From the NCBI GenBank assembly GCA_934045075.1, contig OW203723.1:19638035-19702034 (forward strand): 64,000 nucleotides of DNA. The letters are read 5' to 3'. Of this stretch, positions 62,511-64,000 are shown piece by piece. The notes beneath the pieces are model-generated. The model was not told where the DNA came from. It ran no database searches and saw nothing but the letters and a program-made list of their open reading frames with translations. The DNA comes from Yponomeuta sedellus (lineage: Eukaryota; Arthropoda; Insecta; Lepidoptera; Yponomeutidae). The stretch's first letter is position 1. The number at the start of each line of letters is the position of its first letter. The position numbers and the translations under genes were made by a program.

Positions 62511-64000
62511 TTAATGTGTTTCATCCATGATAATGTTATTTAAAAATAGTGCTGGTTCAGTAAAGCCTTCATGTCTAGCATATCCTAAATACCACACAAT
62601 AGATATAATATGCGCACAGGAACCTATCGTGCGGCGTCCTGTCAAACATGTGCAATAATGTTGTAATATGTTTCTACTATTTCTGTCTAATAATATATAG
62701 CAAAAATATTGTTTTGATCGTACATGTCGGGACTGTATGCGTGCACGCAACAGCCACGCATCTTCGTGGATCCCATATTCATGGATATCCTCCAAAGCAG
62801 CTTCTCTATAAGTTTCATGCAATATGATTTTGCCAGTTTTAACTGATATGTCCCCAATGACAGCAAAATCACGTCCTGTTCCCTCAATCGTGGAAAGTCT
62901 TGAATGTCATTTGCTTCCAATCTCTGGAAATTGGCTCTTCTGTTGTTTAATCTTTTTGCTTCTACATAATCATATAACACGTTTGGGGTTTGCCTTCTTT
63001 CAACAATTTTTTGTAAAAAAGCTTCTGCGTGTTGGCTATCGACAAAAGGCCTGTGGAAGTGATTTGTAATTGCTGCTGCAATCATAAAATCCCCGAACAT
63101 ATTAGGCATTGTGTTATTAAAATATTTTTGGCGCAACAGCTTGAAATCTCTTTTGAAACGCCCGTTAACCACTTCCACTACCCATCGGCACATTGTCACC
63201 AGCCGGGAATCATTTGCTTGAGAAGTCGTGAGCTGCGACTCTTCCCGGTTCTTCGTCGGGGGGACGTGAAATTCGTAGCCACATGCTTCTATATGCTGCA
63301 GACTATCCCTGAACCCGCGGTCCAAAATAAATACGTCATTCGGCTGAAGCAATATATGAAGGGGATTTTCCTCGTCATTCTTTAAGTCGCTCATTATCTG
63401 CGCATCAGTTTTTGTTGCAGCGTATGGTCCTTTAACATCTATAATGTATCCGTCAGTGGTTACGATTAAAAATGGTTTCAACAAGTTTTGGAACTTGTGT
63501 AAACTGTAGGATTGCCTCTGAAACAAAAAGTTTGAACTCTTGTATATATAAATATACGTACCATCGCAAATAATAATGGCTTTATTGTTGTCTTCATTTC
63601 CATACAGTGCTTTTGGAATCCTCAAGTTTCTCTCCAATATATCTTCTCTATTCATGTGATCCACTCCCAAGTGTCGCACAACGTAGTCAGTGCTAAGACA
63701 CTCTCGTGCGATGGCCAACTGGCGTTCGAGTTTTCTCCGAGACATGTTAAACAACGTCGCAAGTCTCGCGTTGGGTTCTCCTGTGCGTAGTTTCGTTAGT
63801 AAAATGCCCAAAGTGGTTCTGGGATCTGCACTTCTATTTCTTAATAATGGATTTTGCTCTAAGATGGCATTAAATTCATCATTAGTACGTCCAGTCCAAA
63901 AGTGCATTTCTTCTTCATTCATGCCTCGGTCGCTAAAACGTAATCTGGGTGAGTTTAAGGCATTTCGCATTAGGTCACAAACATCCCTGAAGTGGGCAGC
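62511..64000 (-). pseudogene. PIF/Harbinger-type DDE transposase with SWIM finger, frameshifted, N-terminus cut by window edge
   Basis: One frame runs from the right edge (open through 64000, first Met at 63970) to about 62890. It encodes a DDE_Tnp_4-type nuclease. Counted from that Met, D136 lies in 'IICDGTYIYI', D217 in 'FILDRGFRD' and E266 in 'RWVVEVVNGRFKRD', a complete DDE triad, together with the family block 'NFLFQRQSYSLHK'. Near 62893 homology moves to another frame, which runs to a stop at 62511. That frame carries a SWIM zinc finger: 'HYCTCLTG' then 'GSCAHIISIVWYLG', giving CxC...CxH with the usual spacing. In the original frame the protein would end with an unrelated tail at 62687. 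A one-base indel therefore separates nuclease and SWIM parts, and the copy is probably dead though recent. It sits antisense in a GEF intron. ISL2EU/IS4EU-like Harbinger elements are the closest group I recognise. Confidence 0.85.

Overview
The window looks like nuclear DNA of a lepidopteran insect (moth or butterfly). The coding parts are short, phase-matched exons separated by AT-rich introns. The gene-free DNA is full of repeats I recognise as lepidopteran: RTE-type LINE 3' ends with a '...ggacatagccctcccc...' signature, tRNA-headed SINEs with a 'gaaggaaaacatcgtgagg' core, a Helitron end, and many small inverted-repeat elements. The species cannot be named from the sequence alone.

The main gene runs left to right from about 11.1 kb to beyond the right edge. 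Twelve exons (11148-62129) join with fully consistent splice phases into 580 codons: a short N-terminus, a SEC14/CRAL-TRIO lipid-binding domain (19.1-20.6 kb), a spectrin-repeat-like helical region (21.7-32.0 kb) and the first helix of a Dbl-homology (DH) RhoGEF domain (61995-62129). The rest of DH and the expected PH domain lie outside the window. The layout is that of the MCF2L/DBS-puratrophin-Trio class of Rho guanine nucleotide exchange factors.

The 30-kb intron before the DH exon (31960-61994) is the most interesting part. It contains three short open exons (44213-44350, 58280-58345, 61357-61428), each starting with ATG and ending at a good donor in phase 0, the phase required by the DH exon. 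The simplest reading is a set of alternative promoters that make short GEF isoforms lacking SEC14 and spectrin regions. One of these exons is unusually rich in cysteine.

A second gene is nested antisense in an intron of the GEF (26178-26966, minus strand). It is an intronless homologue of the meiotic RING E3 ligase CCNB1IP1/HEI10. At the right edge (62511-64000, minus) lies a PIF/Harbinger-type DDE transposase with a C-terminal SWIM zinc finger, broken by a frameshift, inside the next GEF intron.

The first 11 kb and the large introns hold no gene I can support. They contain SINEs, MITEs, fold-back palindromes (a 285-bp one at 6386-6670 and a 151-bp one at 42091-42241), tandem duplications, and three long tetranucleotide arrays (ATGT at 23.3 kb, AATC at 30.2 kb, CTAT/CTAC at 32.5 kb), each starting at the 3' tail of a retroelement.
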